DNA of 64,000 bases from Bremerella sp. JC817 (lineage in GTDB: Bacteria > Planctomycetota > Planctomycetia > Pirellulales > Pirellulaceae), in the NCBI RefSeq assembly GCF_040718835.1, contig NZ_JBFEFG010000240.1, positions 90,599 to 154,598 of the forward strand. The letters are read 5' to 3'. Below the pieces are notes generated by a model. That model had not been told where the DNA came from. It did no database searches and saw only the letters and a program-made list of their open reading frames with translations. Below, one piece after another: positions 60,921 through 64,000 of this stretch. Position 1 is the first letter of the stretch. Every line of letters starts with the position of its first letter. A program made the translations under genes and the position numbers.

Positions 60921-62173
60921 ACCACGATATTGAATCGAAGCCTGATCGCGACCTGCTGGAGCTGGCAACCCAGGCCATGAAGGACGCTCCGGTGAGTTCG
61001 GTGCCGATCGGAGTGCTCGAAAAAATTGAGAACAATCGAAGCGAACTCCCCTTCCCCGCATCGCAACAGCACGAAGAGCAAAGAATCTTTCGCTTCATCT
61101 TGGCCGCCAGCGTGTTGGTCTTGTTGGGATTCTTTGTTTGGCGATCGATGGAAGCACCCAAAGTGGCTTTGGCGGACGTGTTGAAGAAGATCGTTGCCAC
61201 GAAAACTTTTCAAGCAAAAGTTGATTTCGACGAAGCCCAAGGCCTTTTGACGTCGGTCGAAGGCAAACAGCGTTTCATTTCGACCGATGGCAGAAGCGAA
61301 TTGTTTGGCGAAGTGGGATCGGCCAAAGCAGTCCAACTCGATCACGCCAACAAAATTGCTTACGTGCTTTCAGCCAGCAACACCCTGGTTTCGACCGACA
61401 TCGTCTCGTTGATCCAAAAATTGGCGGACTCAGGAACCGAACCGATCGAAGATTACGTCACGCTGACCGGAAAACATTTTTCCGGTTTGTCAGGCAAGTT
61501 TCTTTGGGGAATGAAGCCTGACGACCAGGTTCCGGCCAAAGTACAGGTCTGGTCCGATGCCGAGACCGAATTGCCGGTCCGATTGAAAGTTGTTTTAGAA
61601 ACCAACCCGGAGTCGATCTTTGTATTCGACGAGATCAAGTTTGATACTTCGATCGACGCTTCGACTGTAGTTGCGAAGATTCCTGAGGGATATCAGAGGT
61701 TAGGAGACCAGCAGCTTGCGCCTCCGATCTCTTCCGACGCGGCGGAAGAAATGGATTTGGTCTTGAAGCCAGGGATAGGAATCGGGAAAATTCAATTCGG
61801 AGCGACCCGCGCCGAGATTGTCGCGGAATTTGGCGAGCCAGAATTCACGCTATTGAACGACTACCTTTGCTACCCTTCGCTGGGGATGCAATTAGTTTTA
61901 ACCGGCCGTGAGCCCGACAAGTTGGGGATGATCATTGCGAACCCGGCCGACGCAGCGAACTTGCAAAAGAATCCATTCCCTGGCCGAACCGAAGAAGGAA
62001 TTCGAATCGATTCGACGCGCGAGCAAGTCATCGCAGCGTATGGCGAGCCTGACGCACCTCAAAAAAATTCGCCGCAGCATCCGGTCCTGCAGGATTTGGG
62101 CTACGCCGCGAAGAGAATCAGATTCATCTTGCTGGAAGACAAGGTCGCCCAGATTATTTTGGCTCGGCCTTAA
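60917..62173 (+). CDS. Membrane anti-sigma-like protein with duplicated C-terminal motif
   Basis: The 418-residue protein has a cytoplasmic N-terminus of about 55 residues, one membrane segment (IFRFILAASVLVLLGFFVW, about 57-75), and an extracytoplasmic part. The latter includes a lipoprotein-carrier-like beta region (about 85-260) and two related segments, KIQFGATRAEIVAEFGEP and GIRIDSTREQVIAAYGEP, an internal duplication. A ZAS zinc motif is absent. Position and 4-nt overlap with the ECF sigma gene suggest it holds and releases that sigma factor in response to an envelope signal; this is inference. Confidence 0.82.
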   Translation: MNHDIESKPDRDLLELATQAMKDAPVSSVPIGVLEKIENNRSELPFPASQQHEEQRIFRFILAASVLVLLGFFVWRSMEAPKVALADVLKKIVATKTFQAKVDFDEAQGLLTSVEGKQRFISTDGRSELFGEVGSAKAVQLDHANKIAYVLSASNTLVSTDIVSLIQKLADSGTEPIEDYVTLTGKHFSGLSGKFLWGMKPDDQVPAKVQVWSDAETELPVRLKVVLETNPESIFVFDEIKFDTSIDASTVVAKIPEGYQRLGDQQLAPPISSDAAEEMDLVLKPGIGIGKIQFGATRAEIVAEFGEPEFTLLNDYLCYPSLGMQLVLTGREPDKLGMIIANPADAANLQKNPFPGRTEEGIRIDSTREQVIAAYGEPDAPQKNSPQHPVLQDLGYAAKRIRFILLEDKVAQIILARP

Positions 62174-62192
62174 TTAGCAACCGACCGCTTGC

Positions 62193-63140
62193 TTAGAAGC
62201 CGCCTTGGTAGTCCGAGAGTAGTTCTCGATCGGACAAAATGATTGGGCTTTTTCTTCCCAGGAAGAAAAATGCCGAGGCGGCATCGAGTGCCTGCTTTTT
62301 GCGGGCGAGGTAGTAGTCGAAGTACTTCAGCCAGAAGAACGAAATCCGCGAACCGAAGCTGACGATTCCTCGCATCCGCTGCGAAGAAAAGAAGCTGAGC
62401 AAAAAGTAGCGCAGCGACCAGGCCAACGCGACGCCAGGGCCGCAGCTAATCCCGCTATCGATTTCTTCAAAATGGCGGAACAGGCGTCGATGTCCCAAAC
62501 GGGTGAACCGAGTGAAATCGTACTGCCGGCCATGGACCTGTTGAATGAAAGGGGTGTCGGCATAGACGACGCCGTCATCTTTCAGCACGCGATAAATCTC
62601 GTTGACGCAACGAAGCGGATCAACGACATGTTCGAGCACGGCCTGGACGATGACCGCATCGAACGAGCCATCATGAAATGGCAAGTCGTGGGCATCGCAG
62701 ATGATTTGGGTTTGCGGTCCCCAAGAAACGTCGGTCTCGACCCATTCAATATTGGCATCGTGAAGCGCGTCCCCGAGTCCAGCACCGATCACACCCCCGC
62801 CCACCACCAAAACGCGGGCTTTGCCTGGTCGGTTTTTGAGTAGATCGAGCAGCTTCCGGGCATTCTTCTCCGCGTTGACGTTCAGCGACACATCCGGAAT
62901 GTTGTGGCTGATCCATTCCCGCCATTTGGGGATCGAACGGAAGAAGGTGTCTTCTTTTCGCAAGAATTGCTGGGTATCGAAGATACTATTGTCTTCGCGG
63001 ACCAGGATCGGAACACCCTCGGTTGTCGGGAACTGCGTATGGCAATCTTCTCCCGTGCAAACTGCTGTTTCGCCACGTAACTCCATATCGCTATGGCATT
63101 TAGGGCAAGCAATAATCTGCCAATCGAGGGTAGCGGCCAT
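62193..63140 (-). CDS. SAM-dependent methyltransferase with N-terminal zinc ribbon
   Basis: The 315-residue protein starts with a Trm112-like zinc ribbon (IIACPKCHSDMEL and VCTGEDCHTQFPTTEGVPIL, residues about 9-45). A class I methyltransferase fold follows: RVLVVGGGVIGAGLGDAL (SAM-binding motif I), WVETDVSWG (motif II) and HDGSFDAVIVQAVLEHVVDPLRCVNEIYRVLKDDG. The substrate is unknown. I chose the ATG at 63140, with AAGGA about 10 nt upstream, in preference to a longer frame to 63206. It converges on the anti-sigma-like gene with only 19 nt between stops. Confidence 0.9.
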   Translation of the reverse strand: MAATLDWQIIACPKCHSDMELRGETAVCTGEDCHTQFPTTEGVPILVREDNSIFDTQQFLRKEDTFFRSIPKWREWISHNIPDVSLNVNAEKNARKLLDLLKNRPGKARVLVVGGGVIGAGLGDALHDANIEWVETDVSWGPQTQIICDAHDLPFHDGSFDAVIVQAVLEHVVDPLRCVNEIYRVLKDDGVVYADTPFIQQVHGRQYDFTRFTRLGHRRLFRHFEEIDSGISCGPGVALAWSLRYFLLSFFSSQRMRGIVSFGSRISFFWLKYFDYYLARKKQALDAASAFFFLGRKSPIILSDRELLSDYQGGF

Positions 63141-63231
63141 TTTCGGCAAGTCCTTGGGCGACGGGGGCGATGAAGATCTAGAGATCGCCACAAGGATAGG
63201 TCGCAATTAATGGTCAGGCGGCCATTTTCGC

Positions 63232-63639
63232 CTAGTCGAGATCGAACTCCTCGCCGTTTTCGGTACGGAGAATCGCGCCACTGAAGCCTTTGGTGCCTCG
63301 TTGGCGTTCGATGATCATTTCGCCACTTCCCTTCGGACCGGAGATGTCGAACAGAAGAACGTCATCATTACCGTACTCTTCACGAGCTTGCTGGCTCTTG
63401 GTGAAGTTCATGCTGAAGCCTTCGATTTCGCCGATGTGTTCCTGAATCGCTGGGTTGTCCCCATATTTGGAACGGACCTCGGTCGCGATCGCTTCCATAC
63501 CGGCGCTCCAGCCGAACCAAGCCAGTCCGCCGCACGAAAGACATCCGACCAACGCCAAGCCACCGACGGCGGCCAAGACAATCAGGACAACTTTCTGCGC
63601 GCCGCCGAATCGGGCCTGGCGATGTTGAGGCGAAAACAT
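63232..63639 (-). CDS. Hypothetical membrane-anchored protein (Coa1-like region)
   Basis: The 135-residue protein has one N-terminal membrane segment (VVLIVLAAVGGLALVGCLSCGGLAW) and a soluble part of about 85 residues. The segment YGDNPAIQEHIGEIEGF resembles the cytochrome-oxidase-assembly Coa1-type fold, but the match is short and tentative. No catalytic residue is evident. It lies about 90 nt upstream of the methyltransferase gene on the same strand. Confidence 0.7.
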   Translation of the reverse strand: MFSPQHRQARFGGAQKVVLIVLAAVGGLALVGCLSCGGLAWFGWSAGMEAIATEVRSKYGDNPAIQEHIGEIEGFSMNFTKSQQAREEYGNDDVLLFDISGPKGSGEMIIERQRGTKGFSGAILRTENGEEFDLD

Positions 63640-63870
63640 GGATGCGAATCCTTAAGCGTGAACAGCAAACCTTCCAGATCACTCATCGACATTCCCCATT
63701 CAGAATCGGGATCGATTTCTGTCTGTTGTACTGGCCCGAAGAACCGGAAGAAACCCCTGGCGGAGAGATGTTGCGCAGATTTAAAAGCGATCTCAAATCG
63801 CCGGAGCTGGATTGACCTCGCCGAAGGCGATTCGAGCGAAAAGAATCGGTTTGAACACCCATCAGCGCAA

Positions 63871-63902
63871 CAAAAAAGCCCCGTTCGTATGAACGGGGCT
63901 TT
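63871..63902 (-). terminator. Terminator of the rRNA operon
   Basis: A perfect 12-bp stem AAAGCCCCGTTC / GAACGGGGCTTT (63876-63887 with 63891-63902) has a 3-nt loop. On the minus strand it is followed by a U-run, just downstream of the 5S rRNA. Confidence 0.9.
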
Positions 63903-63913
63903 GAAGTGTAAAT

Positions 63914-64000
63914 GAATCCGGCGATACCTACTTTCGCACTGGTGGGCACTATCATCGGCTGGTTGTGCTTAACTGCTGTGTTCGGAAAGGGAACAGGTGT
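63914..64000 (-). rRNA. 5S rRNA, 3' part (5' end beyond window)
   Basis: The minus strand reads as 5S rRNA: CCGAACACAGCAGTTAAGC, then GAAAGTAGGTATCGCCGG near the 3' end, matching the universally conserved loop and stem. The 3' end is placed by comparison with the usual distance after GTAGG and may be off by a few bases. It runs off the right edge, so 23S and 16S rRNA genes are expected beyond. Confidence 0.93.

Noticed and set aside
1..64000. Mobile elements or genomic island
   Set aside because: The tRNA-Phe has no adjacent integrase or direct-repeat attachment site, and no transposase or recombinase motif appears in any frame.

Overview
The window looks like chromosomal DNA from a planctomycete, most likely family Pirellulaceae (Blastopirellula/Bremerella-like); that placement is inference from gene content. 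Supporting signs are a DUF1559 pseudopilin with a pilin-type N-terminus, a DUF1598-type secreted protein, several large extracytoplasmic PQQ/TPR proteins, twin-arginine Gfo/Idh/MocA oxidoreductases, Ser/Thr kinases with lineage-specific N-termini, and a bacterial methanofuran-type biosynthesis cluster. I see no insertion sequence, prophage or CRISPR array.

Positions 1-15.7 kb are a mosaic of short transcription units. They hold the 3' end of a SufT/MIP18-like gene, a lipoprotein/pseudopilin pair, an mfnD-mfnF-mfnE-like set (C1 cofactor synthesis), a DUF1598 protein, an FHA-GAF-sigma54 activator, a CheX-like protein, a secreted thioredoxin-fold protein, a small Gfo/Idh/MocA protein, a Ser/Thr kinase with a variant catalytic loop, a D-2-hydroxyacid dehydrogenase and a MATE exporter. 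At 15.8-19.9 kb a DoxX-like membrane protein (probable CTG start) is coupled to a TAT-exported oxidoreductase, followed by a sugar-phosphate isomerase-like TIM barrel and a convergent small membrane protein.

Positions 19.9-43.3 kb are almost entirely minus strand. A tightly packed run of about 18.5 kb (38412 down to 19914) encodes MoxR ATPase, DUF58, a BatA-like vWA protein, a second large vWA membrane protein, a DUF4175-like membrane protein, a Gln/Glu-rich coiled-coil protein, a TPR-like secreted protein, an NPCBM protein, one HtrA-type protease with an intact His-Asp-Ser triad, and two HtrA-fold proteins that have each lost all three triad residues. One of these carries a C-terminal alpha/beta-hydrolase-like domain. 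A 1567-residue TPR/PQQ-propeller protein lies just upstream. I read this as an envelope quality-control or assembly system.

Positions 43.7-44.5 kb hold an HU-like gene and tRNA-Phe with its promoter. Positions 44.8-56.7 kb are a plus-strand, eight-gene ExbB/ExbD-centred operon: terpene-cyclase-fold/HEAT protein, TonB-like anchored protein, ExbB, ExbD, a second ExbD with an N-terminal zinc ribbon, a membrane-anchored TPR/PQQ protein, an SBP family 5-like protein fused to a TPR-like region, and a secreted protein. It looks like a proton-motive-force-driven envelope machine and is the best candidate here for an undescribed system, together with the MoxR/HtrA operon. The two lie back to back around the HU/tRNA region, and each is associated with a large PQQ/TPR protein.

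Positions 56.7-64 kb contain a membrane-anchored Ser/Thr kinase, an RluA-type pseudouridine synthase, Maf, two small membrane proteins, an ECF sigma factor with an overlapping membrane anti-sigma-like partner, a zinc-ribbon methyltransferase, a small membrane protein, and the 3' part of a 5S rRNA, so an rRNA operon lies off the right edge.
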